Of a DNA stretch of 64,000 nucleotides, positions 32,122 to 42,015 are shown piece after piece. A program made the translations under genes and the position numbers. The stretch lies in assembly GCF_002005205.3 (NCBI RefSeq), contig NZ_CP019701.2, positions 2,725,001-2,789,000 of the forward strand. The letters run 5' to 3'. How positions within the stretch are numbered: position 1 is the first letter of the stretch; each line of letters opens with the position of its first letter. Origin of the DNA: Rhizobium rhizogenes (GTDB taxonomy: Bacteria > Pseudomonadota > Alphaproteobacteria > Rhizobiales > Rhizobiaceae). The notes under the pieces were generated by a model. That model ran no database searches. It was not told the DNA's origin and saw nothing but the letters and a program-made list of their open reading frames with translations.

Positions 32122-33734
32122 TCCTGTTCGGCGGTATCCGCCTCCTCGGCAGCCTCAAGATCGGCTTCCCCTGCGGAAGCAAGCTCTTCGGCGGTGATCC
32201 ATCCTGCCAGAAGACGGGCCTGCACGACCATGTTCTCGGCCTCGACGCGCGAAACATCGAGCTTGGAGAAAATGCCTTCGAACTTCTTGGTCTCGCCGTC
32301 CTTGCGCTCGCTCCAGCCGACCAGGTCGTCCGCCGCGCAACCGGCAAAGTCCTCGATGGTCTTGATGCCGTCTTCACCGAGCGCCACCATCATCTGCGAG
32401 GTCAGGCCGTCGATCTGGCGCAGCTCGTCGGTAACGCCGAGTTCCTTGCGCTTGGCGTCCATTTCGGCTTCCAGGCGTTCCAGATATTCGCGGGCGCGGG
32501 TCTGGATTTCGTCGGCGGTGTCTTCGTCGAAGCCGTCGATCGAGGAAATTTCGCCGAGATCGACATAGGCCAGTTCTTCGACCTGCGCGAAGCCTTCGGA
32601 GGCCAGAACCTGGCCAACCATTTCGTCGACGTCGAGAGCGTCCATGAAGAGTGCCGTGCGCTCGTTGAATTCCTTCTGGCGGCGCTCGGATTCTTCCTGC
32701 TCGGTCATGATGTCGATATCCCAGCCGGTCAGCTGCGATGCCAGACGCACGTTCTGGCCGCGGCGGCCGATGGCGAGCGACAGCTGCTCGTCGGGAACAA
32801 CCACTTCGATGCGCTCGGACTCTTCATCCAGAACGACCTTGGCGACTTCCGCCGGCTGCAGGGCGTTGACGATGAAGGAAGCCGGTTCCTGGCTCCACGG
32901 AATGATGTCGATCTTCTCGCCCTGGAGTTCGCCGACGACGGCCTGGACGCGCGAACCGCGCATACCGACGCAGGCGCCGACCGGATCGATCGAGCTATCG
33001 TTCGAGATAACGGCGATCTTGGCGCGCGAACCCGGATCACGGGCAACCGACTTGATCTGGATGATGCCGTCGTAGATCTCAGGAACTTCCATGGTGAAGA
33101 GCTTCACCATGAACTGCGGATGGGTACGCGACAGGAAAATCTGCGGGCCGCGCTGTTCGCGGCGAACGTCGTAGACGTAGGCGCGCACGCGGTCGCCGTA
33201 ACGCATGTTTTCACGCGGGATCATCTCGTCGCGACGGATGATGCCTTCGCCACGGCCGAGATCGACGATGACATTGCCATATTCGACGCGCTTGACGGTG
33301 CCGTTGACGATTTCGCCGATACGGTCCTTGAACTCGTCATACTGACGGTCACGCTCGGCTTCGCGCACCTTCTGCACGATGACCTGCTTGGCGGACTGGG
33401 CGGCGATACGGCCGAAATCCATCGGCGGCAGCGGATCGGCGATGAAATCGCCGAGCTTGGCGTCCGGGTTGCGGTCGCGGGCCAGCTCCAGCGGGATCTG
33501 GGTCGAATAATCCTCAGCGGCCTCGACAACTTCCAGAAGACGCTGCAGGCGGATTTCGCCGGTCTTGGAGTTGATGTCGGCGCGGATGTTGGTTTCCGAA
33601 CCATAGCGCGAGCGGGCGGCTTTCTGGATAGCGTCGGCCATTGCGGCAAGCACGATTTCGCGGTCGATGACCTTTTCGCGCGCCACAGCATCGGCGATCT
33701 GCAGAAGCTCAAGCCGGTTAGCACTCACTGCCAT
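32118..33734 (-). CDS. nusA: Transcription termination/antitermination factor NusA
   Basis: This 538-residue protein binds RNA polymerase and modulates pausing, termination and rRNA antitermination. Its order is: N-terminal polymerase-binding domain, S1 domain (about residues 130-200), two KH domains (about 225-345, with [14 protein letters not shown] and [13 protein letters not shown]), and two C-terminal acidic repeats rich in helix-hairpin-helix motifs. ATG 33734 begins [17 protein letters not shown], the family start. The frame remains open to 33878, but that part overlaps the intergenic region and rimP end. Confidence 0.97.
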   Translation of the reverse strand: MAVSANRLELLQIADAVAREKVIDREIVLAAMADAIQKAARSRYGSETNIRADINSKTGEIRLQRLLEVVEAAEDYSTQIPLELARDRNPDAKLGDFIADPLPPMDFGRIAAQSAKQVIVQKVREAERDRQYDEFKDRIGEIVNGTVKRVEYGNVIVDLGRGEGIIRRDEMIPRENMRYGDRVRAYVYDVRREQRGPQIFLSRTHPQFMVKLFTMEVPEIYDGIIQIKSVARDPGSRAKIAVISNDSSIDPVGACVGMRGSRVQAVVGELQGEKIDIIPWSQEPASFIVNALQPAEVAKVVLDEESERIEVVVPDEQLSLAIGRRGQNVRLASQLTGWDIDIMTEQEESERRQKEFNERTALFMDALDVDEMVGQVLASEGFAQVEELAYVDLGEISSIDGFDEDTADEIQTRAREYLERLEAEMDAKRKELGVTDELRQIDGLTSQMMVALGEDGIKTIEDFAGCAADDLVGWSERKDGETKKFEGIFSKLDVSRVEAENMVVQARLLAGWITAEELASAGEADLEAAEEADTAEQE

Positions 33735-33798
33735 TTTTCTGTCTCCGTAAGTCGCATGATTGCGGGGTTCGCCCTTGTTTTCGGGCTTTACGTTGGAA

Positions 33799-34395
33799 TT
33801 AGTTTTCGTCTGCTTCGTTTTCGTCGTTCTGGTTTGCGGCGGCGGCCTTTGCCGCCTTGTCTGCCCGCAGCGCATCACGAATAAGATCGTCCGTCAGAAT
33901 GAGCTTCGCATCGGAAAGCGCGCTGAACGGAACGATGACTGTCGGTTCCTCGCCATAGGCGATCTGATCGCGTTCCAGCTTGAAGCCGTCCGCATCGACC
34001 TCGACGATCTTGCCGCGAAACCGCTTGCGGTTCTCGACCAGAATGGAGGTTTCGACCTTCACCAGATGACCCTGCCAGCGGGTGAAATCCGATTTGCGAA
34101 CCATCGGCCGGTCGATGCCGGGCGAGGAAACTTCGAGATGATACGCTTTATCGACCGGATCTTCCACATCAAGAACCGGTGAAATCGCCATGGAGACGGC
34201 TTCGCAGTCCTCGACGGTCATGGTGCCGTCTTCGCGCTCGGCCATCACCTGAAGCGTCATGCCGTTCTGGTTGGAGAGCCGCACGCGCACCAGAAGATAT
34301 CCCATGCCCGTCAGAACAGGCTCGATGATCTCGGCAATGCGCTGGTCGATGCCCGTTTCGGTTATCAGTCGCGGTTCATGTGCGGTGTCTGCCAT
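33799..34395 (-). CDS. rimP: Ribosome maturation factor RimP
   Basis: This 198-residue 30S assembly factor precedes nusA in nearly all bacteria. Family features are the N-terminal [18 protein letters not shown], the central [12 protein letters not shown] and the C-terminal SH3-like [18 protein letters not shown] 34395 has GGAAGG upstream and fits homologues, whereas the frame opening at 34563 would add an unrelated 56-residue leader. A terminator-like hairpin lies about 65 bases upstream of the start. Confidence 0.95.
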   Translation of the reverse strand: MADTAHEPRLITETGIDQRIAEIIEPVLTGMGYLLVRVRLSNQNGMTLQVMAEREDGTMTVEDCEAVSMAISPVLDVEDPVDKAYHLEVSSPGIDRPMVRKSDFTRWQGHLVKVETSILVENRKRFRGKIVEVDADGFKLERDQIAYGEEPTVIVPFSALSDAKLILTDDLIRDALRADKAAKAAAANQNDENEADEN

Positions 34396-34456
34396 CTGGC
34401 CTTCCGGTCTTTGATGTTCATCGAGCTTTTTGCCCGTGGTTTCCGGTTCGCCTAAC

Positions 34457-34488
34457 GAAAAAGAGCGGAGCCTCGCGGCCCCACTCTT
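34457..34488 (-). terminator. Terminator-like hairpin in the rimP-nusA leader
   Basis: On the minus strand, 10-bp arms GAGTGGGGCC/GGCTCCGCTC (two G-U pairs) close on a GCGA tetraloop and run into TTTTTCG. No gene lies upstream on this strand, so it would act as an attenuator in the leader of the rimP-nusA-infB transcript. NusA autocontrol is a plausible role but unproven. Confidence 0.55.
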
Positions 34489-34618
34489 CATCAAGCGATC
34501 AAGAATTTCAGGGGTCATATAGACCCATCGGGGCAGGATTGCAAGGTTTTCGCGGGTAGCCACGCTTCAGTGGCAGCCCCGGCCATATTTTCACCCACAC
34601 CGTGTCGGAAAGGCTGGC

Positions 34619-36310
34619 ATGATTTCCGGCACTGTCTATAGTTGCCGTTTGACAAATCGCAGTTGCATAAGTGGACAGAGCGTGCCTGACCGTAAATCGC
34701 CACTCGCGCCTTTAAGGCATTTGACTTACAGACGAATCTGGTTTGCGAGCCTTGCCTCGAATTTCGGTGGACTGATCCAGGCGGTGGGCGCTGCCTGGAT
34801 GATGACTTCGCTTTCCAGTTCGGAAAACATGATCGCGCTGGTGCAGGCTTCCACCTCGCTGCCAATCATGCTGTTCTCGCTGATTTCAGGCGCGCTGGCC
34901 GATAGTTTCGACCGCCGGCGCATCATGATTTCGGCGCAGCTGCTGATGCTGACGGCCTCCGTGCTGCTGACCGTCTTTGCCTGGTCCGGCTGGCTCACGC
35001 CCTGGCTTCTGCTGTTCTTCACCTTCATGATCGGTTGCGGCACGGCGCTCAACAATCCGTCCTGGCAGGCCTCGGTCGGCGAGATGGTGCCGCGCGAGGA
35101 TCTGCCCGCCGCCGTGACGCTCAACAGCGTCGGCTTCAACATCACCCGCAGCGTCGGCCCGGCCATCGGCGGCATCATCGTCGCTGCCGCTGGTGCCGCC
35201 GCCGCGTTCTTCGTCAATGCGCTCAGCTATTTCACCCTCATCTACGCCCTGTTTCGCTGGCAGCCGCCCAAATATGCCTCGACCCTGCCGCGTGAGCAGC
35301 TTCTGGCCGCCATCTCGGCCGGCATGCGTTATGTGGCGATGTCGCCCAATATCGGCAAGGTGCTGGTGCGCGGCTTTCTCTTCGGCCTTTCCGCCAGCGC
35401 CATCCTTGCCTTGATGCCCATTGTCGCCCGCGATCTGGTCGAAGGCGGCCCGCTCACCTATGGCGTCATGCTGGGTGCTTTCGGCGTCGGCGCCATTGGC
35501 GGCGCGCTGGTCAGTGCGAGACTGCGCGAGGTCCTGTCCAGTGAATGGATCGTTCGCGTCGCCTTTTTAGGCTTTGCCTTCAGTTCCGGCGTGACGGCAT
35601 TGAGCACGAGCGCGATCATCACCTCACTCGTCCTGACCGTTGCAGGCGCCTGCTGGGTTCTCGCGCTTTCCCTGTTCAACACCATCGTCCAGCTTTCCAC
35701 ACCGCGCTGGGTGGTCGGCCGGGCGCTGTCGCTTTACCAGACGCTGACTTTTGGCGGCATTGCCGTCGGCAGCTGGCTGTGGGGCGAGCTGGCGGAAGAT
35801 TACGGCATTTCCTATTCGCTGCTCTGTTCGTGCGCGCTGATGCTGCTCGGCGTTGTCGTCGGCCTCAAGCTCGCCATGCCGGCTTTCGCCTCACTTAATC
35901 TCGATCCGCTCAACCGCTTTGTGGAGCCGCCGCTGAGGCTGGACATCAAGCCGCGCAGCGGTCCGATCGCCATTCTCATCGATTACGAAATCCATGACGA
36001 GGACCTCGGCGAATTCCTGCCGCTGATGGCCGAGCGCCGCCGCATCAGACTGAGAGATGGCGCGCGCAACTGGAACCTGATGCGCGATCTCGAAAATCCT
36101 GACATCTGGACGGAAAGCTATCATGTGCCGACATGGGTGGAATATGTCCGCCACAACCACCGCCGCACCCAGGCGGATGCGGAGGCCTGGGACCGGCTGC
36201 TCGAGCTTCACCGCGGCAGGACGCGGCCGCGGGTGCATCGGATGATCGAGCGGCAAACCATCCCGCCGACCGATGATATCTTCCACAAGCCCCATACCGA
36301 CCAGCATTGA
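34619..36310 (+). CDS. MFS transporter with C-terminal cytosolic domain
   Basis: This 563-residue transporter has about twelve hydrophobic segments (residues 40-425) of the MFS_3 / EntS-like exporter group. The loop DSFDRRRIMI follows the second helix pair. Beyond the membrane part, about 125 soluble residues (YEIHDEDLGEFLPLMAERRRIR to the end) resemble the small ferredoxin-like domain appended to this family in rhizobia. The transported compound is unknown; siderophore or drug efflux are common roles. ATG 34619 has GGAAAGG upstream; GTG 34682 is an alternative start. Confidence 0.85.
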   Translation: MISGTVYSCRLTNRSCISGQSVPDRKSPLAPLRHLTYRRIWFASLASNFGGLIQAVGAAWMMTSLSSSENMIALVQASTSLPIMLFSLISGALADSFDRRRIMISAQLLMLTASVLLTVFAWSGWLTPWLLLFFTFMIGCGTALNNPSWQASVGEMVPREDLPAAVTLNSVGFNITRSVGPAIGGIIVAAAGAAAAFFVNALSYFTLIYALFRWQPPKYASTLPREQLLAAISAGMRYVAMSPNIGKVLVRGFLFGLSASAILALMPIVARDLVEGGPLTYGVMLGAFGVGAIGGALVSARLREVLSSEWIVRVAFLGFAFSSGVTALSTSAIITSLVLTVAGACWVLALSLFNTIVQLSTPRWVVGRALSLYQTLTFGGIAVGSWLWGELAEDYGISYSLLCSCALMLLGVVVGLKLAMPAFASLNLDPLNRFVEPPLRLDIKPRSGPIAILIDYEIHDEDLGEFLPLMAERRRIRLRDGARNWNLMRDLENPDIWTESYHVPTWVEYVRHNHRRTQADAEAWDRLLELHRGRTRPRVHRMIERQTIPPTDDIFHKPHTDQH

Positions 36311-36354
36311 GGGGCTGGAGCCAGGAGAGTGGTGACACATTTGTCAGGCACTGC

Positions 36355-36443
36355 CGGTCATTCTCGGGCCCGTCCCGAGTATCCAATCACGTATCGTAAA
36401 ATCAATCGGTTGCAGATGCTCGGGACAGGCCCGAGCATGACGG
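36355..36443. repeat. REP-like inverted repeat pair
   Basis: Two copies of a palindromic unit (GGTCATTCTCGGGCCCGTCC at 36355-36374, and CGTCATGCTCGGGCCTGTCC on the opposite strand near 36443) face each other across about 30 bases. Each unit is itself a hairpin (CTCGGG/CCCGAG). It sits between the MFS gene and the convergent transglycosylase gene, the usual site of such dispersed repeats in rhizobia. It probably acts as a bidirectional 3'-end structure. Confidence 0.75.
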
Positions 36444-36473
36444 AAGAGAACTTAGCGCTTCGCCGCCAACCTG

Positions 36474-37739
36474 CTACTTCAGCTTTGCTTTCAGCGTAGC
36501 GTCTGGAAAACACGTCGGTGCGAGGCCGTTTTTCGCCTGCCAGTCGCCGAGCGACCGGCGCGTCTTGAAGCCCGCCAGCCCATCCGCCTTGCCGACATCG
36601 TATCCCTTGGCAACCAGCGCTTTCTGCATGGCCAGAACATCGGATCGCAGCATTGATCCGACGTTGCCCCATTCGGCCTTGAACGGCCCCGCCCCATGGG
36701 CGATGCGGTCGGCGAGATTGCCGATGAAGAGCGCGTAAAGATCGGAATTATTGTATTCCTTGATGACGTAGAAATTCGGCGTCACCACGAATTCCGGCCC
36801 GTGCCGCCCGGCCGGCACCAGCATCATGCCGTCGGCGGTGAGGTCATTGGCTGGAAAGGCTTTGTCCGTAATGCGGGTAATGCCCATCTTTGCCCAGTCG
36901 GCCACCGGCCGGGCAAGATCAGGGCCTTCCTGCGCGCAGGAGACATTGGCGGGGATAGAGACTTCGAAACCCCAGTCGCGGTTTCGCTGCCAGCCGCGCT
37001 GGGAAAGATAGTTTGCTATGGATGCCAGCGCATCCGGTACGGAATTCCAGATATCGCGGTGGCCGTCGCCATCGAAATCGACCGCATATTTCAGATAGCT
37101 TGACGGCATGAATTGTGGCTGCCCGAGCGCGCCGGCCCAGGAGCCCATCATGCGTGAGGCTGCGATATCACCGCTTTCAACGATCTTCAGCGCGTCGATC
37201 AACTCGGCGCGGAACATTTGCCTGCGGGTCGACATATAGGCCTTCGTCGCCAGCACATCGACTACGGAATGCGGCAGTTTCGCCCGGCCGAAACCGGATT
37301 CTCGGCCCCATATTGCAACGACGATATTGCCGGGCACACCGTATTTCGCCTCGATCCTGCGAAGCGTTGCCGCATGTGTCGCCGCAAGCGACCGGCCGGT
37401 GCCGGCAAGCCCCTGCAATCGCTTCTCGGAGAAATAGGCACCCGGCGAGGAGAATTCCGCCTGGCTCTGGCTCTGTTCTTTCGGCGGCTTTTGGCCGGGA
37501 ATGACGAGATCTGGCAGCTTCCAGTTGATCGAAAGACCGCTGAGTGCGGCTTCGAGCGTCTTTTGCGAAATACCGGCCTTGCGGGCCTCGGGCCAGATTT
37601 CCTTTTTCAGCCAGGCATTAAAATCGGCGTCGTATCGGGCTGCCGCCGCTCCGGTCGGCGCCGACTGCGCAAAAGCCGTCGTTGCTGGAAGAACGGAAAG
37701 AAGGGCAGCCAGTGCCTTGGAGGCAAATCGGTTTCGCAT
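36474..37739 (-). CDS. Lytic murein transglycosylase (MltB family)
   Basis: This 421-residue exported enzyme cleaves peptidoglycan glycan strands. It has a Sec signal peptide (MRNRFASKALAALLSVLPAT, cleavage near AFAQ), then an SLT_2 domain with the catalytic glutamate in IWGRESGFG (E147) and the substrate-binding segments GALGQPQFMPSSY and YLSQRGW. A C-terminal peptidoglycan-binding domain follows (about residues 350-421, SDVLAMQKALVAKGYDVG). It has no lipobox, so it is periplasmic rather than a lipoprotein. Confidence 0.93.
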   Translation of the reverse strand: MRNRFASKALAALLSVLPATTAFAQSAPTGAAAARYDADFNAWLKKEIWPEARKAGISQKTLEAALSGLSINWKLPDLVIPGQKPPKEQSQSQAEFSSPGAYFSEKRLQGLAGTGRSLAATHAATLRRIEAKYGVPGNIVVAIWGRESGFGRAKLPHSVVDVLATKAYMSTRRQMFRAELIDALKIVESGDIAASRMMGSWAGALGQPQFMPSSYLKYAVDFDGDGHRDIWNSVPDALASIANYLSQRGWQRNRDWGFEVSIPANVSCAQEGPDLARPVADWAKMGITRITDKAFPANDLTADGMMLVPAGRHGPEFVVTPNFYVIKEYNNSDLYALFIGNLADRIAHGAGPFKAEWGNVGSMLRSDVLAMQKALVAKGYDVGKADGLAGFKTRRSLGDWQAKNGLAPTCFPDATLKAKLK

Positions 37740-37777
37740 TCGGTCTCCTCTTAGAATGACGGGGAGGGCGGGAGGCT

Positions 37778-38383
37778 TCAGATCGTCGTGCGCGCCCGAA
37801 GCGCCGCCGTCAATGTGCCCTCGTCGAGATAGTCAAGTTCGCCGCCCACCGGAACGCCGTGCGCCAGACGCGTGATCTTGATGCCGAGGTCGGAGAGGCG
37901 GTCGGTGATATAGTGAGCGGTCGCCTGTCCCTCCACCGTCGCATTGACGGCGATGATAAGCTCACGGATGCCACCGGCGCTGACGCGGTCGATCAGCCCC
38001 TTGATGTTCAGATCCTCCGGCCCGACGCCGTCGAGTGGCGACAGTGTGCCGCCCAGCACATGATAGGCGGTGTTCATCGCGCCCGTTCGCTCCAGCGCCC
38101 AGAGATCCGAAACATCTTCCACCACGATGATGACCGACTGGTCGCGCCTGTCATCGGCGCAGACGGTGCAGGGGTCGATGGTATCGACATTGCCGCAGCA
38201 GGAGCAGATCTTCACCTTGTCATAGGCCTCGCCCATGGCATGGCCCAGCGGCCCGAGAAGCTGTTCCTTCTTCTTGATGAGATGCAATGCCGCCCGCCGC
38301 GCCGAGCGGGGCCCGAGCCCTGGCACTTTTGCCAGAAGCTGGATCAGTTTTTCAATTTCGGGACCGGTGACTCGTTTTGCCAT
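37778..38383 (-). CDS. recR: Recombination mediator protein RecR
   Basis: This 201-residue ring-forming protein loads RecA with RecO and RecF. It has the N-terminal helix-hairpin-helix ([19 protein letters not shown]), the four-cysteine zinc site ([16 protein letters not shown]) and a Toprim domain with [12 protein letters not shown]. It belongs to the conserved dnaX-ebfC-recR neighbourhood, here interrupted by a MOSC gene on the opposite strand. Confidence 0.97.
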   Translation of the reverse strand: MAKRVTGPEIEKLIQLLAKVPGLGPRSARRAALHLIKKKEQLLGPLGHAMGEAYDKVKICSCCGNVDTIDPCTVCADDRRDQSVIIVVEDVSDLWALERTGAMNTAYHVLGGTLSPLDGVGPEDLNIKGLIDRVSAGGIRELIIAVNATVEGQATAHYITDRLSDLGIKITRLAHGVPVGGELDYLDEGTLTAALRARTTI

Positions 38384-38441
38384 GGGGGCTTTCTACTGCA
38401 TAAATCGGGAAACGGGAATCATGAAGCGCGAAGGGCAGTTC

Positions 38442-39056
38442 ATGAAAATACAGGCGGTATGCCTGGGCGAGGCAAAAAAACTGCCGGGAAAGACGGTGAA
38501 GACGGGTATCTTCAAACACGCCGTGCGAGGGCCGGTCATGGTGGATGCAGAAGGCATTGTCAGCGATGCCGTGTGCAACCGCAAACATCACGGCGGGCCG
38601 GATCAGGCGATTTACGCCATGGGCTCCGCCGATCTCGATTTCTGGTCCCGCACCCTTGGTTTTGCGGTCGAACCCGGATTTTTCGGCGAAAACCTTGTTC
38701 TGGCGGGTGTCGACAGCGCAAAACTCCATGTGGGTGACAGGTTCTCGGCCAGCGAAGTCGTACTGGAGGTAACCGCCGCCCGCATTCCCTGCGCCACTCT
38801 GTCGGCCCGCATCGGCGATCCCGATTTTGCACTGCGCTTCCGGCAGGCGGGCCAGCCGGGTTTTTATTGTCGGGTGTTGAAGGGCGGAATGCTCACCGCC
38901 GGGGAGGAGATCGCCTTTAAGCCCTATCGGGGAACGAAACTGCCAATACCGGTCATTCTGCAGCGCTTCAGGCCCATGCAACTTAACGCGGCAGATCGCT
39001 TGGCCTATCTCGAAACGCCGCTTGCAAGCCGGTTTCGTGCCATGCTGGAAGCCTGA
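38442..39056 (+). CDS. MOSC-domain protein
   Basis: This 204-residue protein has the YiiM-like MOSC domain, with HHGGPDQAIYAMG, the GFFGENLVLAGV region and the conserved cysteine in ARIPCATL. MOSC proteins handle molybdenum cofactor or N-hydroxylated substrates. ATG 38442 follows AAGGG at good spacing and matches the MKIQAVCLG family start; ATG 38421 also has an SD-like ACGGGA. It lies between recR and ebfC on the opposite strand. Confidence 0.85.
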   Translation: MKIQAVCLGEAKKLPGKTVKTGIFKHAVRGPVMVDAEGIVSDAVCNRKHHGGPDQAIYAMGSADLDFWSRTLGFAVEPGFFGENLVLAGVDSAKLHVGDRFSASEVVLEVTAARIPCATLSARIGDPDFALRFRQAGQPGFYCRVLKGGMLTAGEEIAFKPYRGTKLPIPVILQRFRPMQLNAADRLAYLETPLASRFRAMLEA

Positions 39057-39122
39057 GAGCCAGCTTCAAGCGGGGGGGGATGGCGAAGCCAGGGCATCTC
39101 GCCATCGGTTTCAGGCAGCCGA

Positions 39123-39446
39123 TCAGAACGGCAGCTTCATGCCGGGTGGCAGCGGCAGGCCGGCGGTCAGGCCCGCCATCTTTTCCTGCGCCTGCGCTTC
39201 GCCCTTTTCCTTGGCGTCCTTGTGGGCAGCCACGATCAGGTCCTCGAGGATTTCCACTTCGTCTTCCTTGAACAGCGAAGGATCGATTTTCAGGCCGCGC
39301 ATTTCGCCCTTGCCGTTAAGGATGACGGTCACCAGACCGCCGCCGGCCCTGCCTTCGACTTCAAGGGCGGCGATTTCTTCCTGCACCTTCTCCATCTTGG
39401 ACTGCATTTCCTTGACCTTGCCCATCATGCCCATGATGTCGCGCAT
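39123..39446 (-). CDS. YbaB/EbfC nucleoid-associated protein
   Basis: This 107-residue DNA-binding protein of the YbaB/EbfC family starts [18 protein letters not shown] with a long amphipathic helix and has the family core [20 protein letters not shown]. It lies 25 bases after dnaX, the usual order. It is proposed to coat DNA and affect nucleoid structure or recombination. Confidence 0.95.
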   Translation of the reverse strand: MRDIMGMMGKVKEMQSKMEKVQEEIAALEVEGRAGGGLVTVILNGKGEMRGLKIDPSLFKEDEVEILEDLIVAAHKDAKEKGEAQAQEKMAGLTAGLPLPPGMKLPF

Positions 39447-39470
39447 GTGCCAATCTCCTGTTCTTTTTGT

Positions 39471-41345
39471 TTAAAATTCGATGTCGTCGCCGGGAAGGAT
39501 GTCGCCTTCGCTCGATTCGGCAACCGATGGCGGCGCGATGTCTTCGGCCTCATCCTGCACGGCGGCGCGGATGCGCACGTCGGTGATTTTCGCGCCGGGA
39601 AACTGCGCCAGAATGGCGGCAACGTCAGGGTCCTGACGCGCATCGACAAGGCGGGCATCCCGTGCGTTGCCTTCGGCTTCCACAAGGGTCGGCTCGCCCT
39701 GTTCCTTGCTGAGGCTGATGATCCAGTGGATACCGGTCCATTCCTTCAACTTCACGCCAAGTTCACCGGGCAGAGAGCCGGGGGCGCCTTCGCCGAGGCG
39801 CATATCAAGCCGGCCGGGTTCCAGCCGCACCAGCCGCACGAAGTTGCGGACCTTCGCCCGCATGACGGGGTCACGGTTTTTCTGGCAGAGATCGGCAATG
39901 TCCTGCAGGGAATTGACGGGAACCTTCGGCTCCGGCCGCTCTTCGGTTTTCGGTTGGGCGACCTGCATCTCCTGCGGGCGGCTGTCCGGGACGGCGCGCA
40001 GCACGGCGGAGGTTTGCGGTGATGTCTGGCGCTGGGCGGGAAGATCGACAGGTCTTCCCGCGGCCACGGTCTGTCCTGACGAATAGGCGCGCGCACCACC
40101 GCCATTGCCGCCGCCTGAAGGCCCGCCATTGGCGTAACCGCCGTCACCGTTCGAAAGCTCCAGCAGGCGCCGCGCGGCATCTTCAGGTGCGGGCAGATTG
40201 GCGGCGTGCGAAAGCCGGATCAGCACCATTTCAGCGGCACCGGCGGGCCGCGAGGCATTTTCCGTTTCCGGAATGCCCTTCAGCAGCATCTGCCAGATGC
40301 GCGACAGCGCGGTTACCGCAATCGTCTCGGCAAATTCCGCGCCACGCACGCGCTCGATCTCGGAAAGCGAGGGGTCTTCCGCCGCGTCAGGCACATATTT
40401 CATGCGGGTGACGAGATGGGTGAAATCGGCGAGGTCGTTCAGCACCACAACAGGGTTTGCGCCAGCCTCATATTGCCCGTTGAATTCCGAAAGGGCGGCC
40501 GCGACATCGCCTTTGACGACATGCTGGAAGAGATCGACGATGCGCGCCCGGTCGGCAAGGCCGAGCATGCCACGCACCGCTTCGGCCTCCACCCGGCCGC
40601 CGCCATGGGCAATCGCCTGATCGAGAAGGGAAAGCCCGTCACGGGCAGAGCCTTCGGCCGCACGCGCAATCATCGACAGTGCCTGCGGATCGGCGTCAAA
40701 CCCCTCCTTGCCGGCAATGGCCGTGAACAGGCCGACAAGATCGGCGGCGCTGATGCGGCGCAGGTCGAAACGCTGGCACCGCGACAGAACGGTGATCGGA
40801 ACCTTGCGGATTTCGGTGGTCGCGAAGATGAATTTCACATGTTCCGGCGGCTCTTCAAGGGTTTTCAGAAGACCGTTGAAGGCCTGCGTCGACAGCATGT
40901 GCACTTCGTCGATGATATAGACCTTGTAGCGTGCCGAAACCGGACGATAGCGCACCTGCTCGATGATCTCGCGAATATCGTCGATCCCGGTATGGGAGGC
41001 GGCGTCCATCTCGATCACGTCGACATGCCGGCCTTCCATGATCGCCTGGCAATGTTCGCCGGGAATGCGCAGGTCGATGGTCGGCTTGTCGATGGTGTCG
41101 GTCTTGTAATTCAGCGCGCGGGCGAGAATGCGGGCCGTGGTCGTCTTGCCCACGCCGCGAACGCCGGTCAGCATATAGGCCTGTGCGATGCGCCCGGTCT
41201 CGAAAGCGTTGGTCAGCGTGCGGACCATCGGCTCCTGGCCGACCATCAGGTCGGAAAAATCCTTGGGGCGATACTTGCGCGCCAGTACCCGGTAGCCGGT
41301 CCCGACCTGGGATTCGCTTGATGTGGTGGGTACAGTGTCGCTCAT
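39471..41345 (-). CDS. dnaX: DNA polymerase III subunits gamma/tau
   Basis: This 624-residue clamp-loader ATPase has Walker A GVRGVGKTT, Walker B in IIDEVHMLS, the arginine-finger region and SRCQRFDL, followed by the oligomerisation domain. A glycine-rich linker (about residues 410-440) and the tau-specific C-terminal domain follow. The usual four-cysteine zinc module between helix motifs is replaced by a sequence with few cysteines (INLRIPGEHCQAIMEGRH type), as in other alphaproteobacteria. ATG 41345 (MSDTVPTTSSE) is preferred to the frame start at 41411. I did not find a clear slippery A-run for gamma synthesis. Confidence 0.96.
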   Translation of the reverse strand: MSDTVPTTSSESQVGTGYRVLARKYRPKDFSDLMVGQEPMVRTLTNAFETGRIAQAYMLTGVRGVGKTTTARILARALNYKTDTIDKPTIDLRIPGEHCQAIMEGRHVDVIEMDAASHTGIDDIREIIEQVRYRPVSARYKVYIIDEVHMLSTQAFNGLLKTLEEPPEHVKFIFATTEIRKVPITVLSRCQRFDLRRISAADLVGLFTAIAGKEGFDADPQALSMIARAAEGSARDGLSLLDQAIAHGGGRVEAEAVRGMLGLADRARIVDLFQHVVKGDVAAALSEFNGQYEAGANPVVVLNDLADFTHLVTRMKYVPDAAEDPSLSEIERVRGAEFAETIAVTALSRIWQMLLKGIPETENASRPAGAAEMVLIRLSHAANLPAPEDAARRLLELSNGDGGYANGGPSGGGNGGGARAYSSGQTVAAGRPVDLPAQRQTSPQTSAVLRAVPDSRPQEMQVAQPKTEERPEPKVPVNSLQDIADLCQKNRDPVMRAKVRNFVRLVRLEPGRLDMRLGEGAPGSLPGELGVKLKEWTGIHWIISLSKEQGEPTLVEAEGNARDARLVDARQDPDVAAILAQFPGAKITDVRIRAAVQDEAEDIAPPSVAESSEGDILPGDDIEF

Positions 41346-41423
41346 TGCCTCGCCAGTTTGTTTTGCCAGTCTGTCTTGGGGCGCTGAACTGGCCCGGCGA
41401 AAGCTGAGCACGTCTTTTAAAAA

Positions 41424-41525
41424 GGTGGGAGGCTGGCACGGCGACCCGTGCCGGGCTCGTTAGGGCTGCTTCCTTCCGGACCTGACCCGGTTGGCGAGTG
41501 GCTCGTCCACCACCAACCTCCCGGG
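41424..41525 (-). ncRNA. ffs: Signal recognition particle RNA (4.5S, small type)
   Basis: On the minus strand the conserved apical segment GGTCAGGTCCGGAAGGAAGC is present, the Ffh-binding loop of bacterial SRP RNA. The ends GGGAGGTTGG and CCAGCCTCCC pair into the terminal stem, giving about 100 nt. The 3' end runs into TTTTTAAAA, which serves as its terminator. It lies 79 bases upstream of dnaX, a common rhizobial arrangement. It targets membrane proteins to the Sec translocon with Ffh and FtsY. Confidence 0.95.
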
Positions 41526-41586
41526 GCCACATATCGGCAATATCGACAGCAAATGCAAGCCAAGCCTTCAAAAAACTGCTATCACG

Positions 41587-42015
41587 ATGAAAACAAACAT
41601 GGAGGACACCTTGGAGACATTCCGGCTGGACGACAGGCTGGCGCGCGACAGCGTGCTGGTGACGCGTTTGGGACTATGTGAATTGCGTTTGCAAAATGAC
41701 AGCCGGTGGCCCTGGCTGGTGCTGGTGCCGCAGCGAGACGGTGTGAGCGAATTGTTCGATCTTACCCCGCTCGATCAGGCAATGCTGACATTCGAGACCA
41801 ATCTCGTTGCCGCCGCGCTGAAGGAAATCACGGGGGCTACCAAGATCAATGTCGGCGCGCTGGGCAATATCGTCCGGCAGCTTCACGTCCACATTATCGC
41901 CCGCAACGAAGGCGACACCTGCTGGCCTGGCCCTATCTGGGGTCACGGTACGGCAGTGCCTTATGAGGCCGGCGAAAGGGAAAATTTGATGAAAAAAATC
42001 TCCGGCGCGCTCTGA
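41587..42015 (+). CDS. HIT-family nucleotide-binding hydrolase
   Basis: This 142-residue histidine-triad protein has LHVHIIAR (residues about 99-106), a variant of the HxHxHxx catalytic motif in which the third histidine is replaced by arginine or the motif is truncated. It lies directly before nudC with a one-base stop/start overlap (TGATG), so the two are coupled. ATG 41587 lacks an SD. TTG 41611 (METFRLDDRLARDS) has GGAGG five bases upstream and may be the true start. Substrates are probably dinucleoside polyphosphates or AMP conjugates. Confidence 0.85.
   Translation: MKTNMEDTLETFRLDDRLARDSVLVTRLGLCELRLQNDSRWPWLVLVPQRDGVSELFDLTPLDQAMLTFETNLVAAALKEITGATKINVGALGNIVRQLHVHIIARNEGDTCWPGPIWGHGTAVPYEAGERENLMKKISGAL

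Noticed and set aside
32115..33884. 589-codon open frame opposite nusA
   Set aside because: Antisense shadow; no recognisable domain, while nusA is clear.
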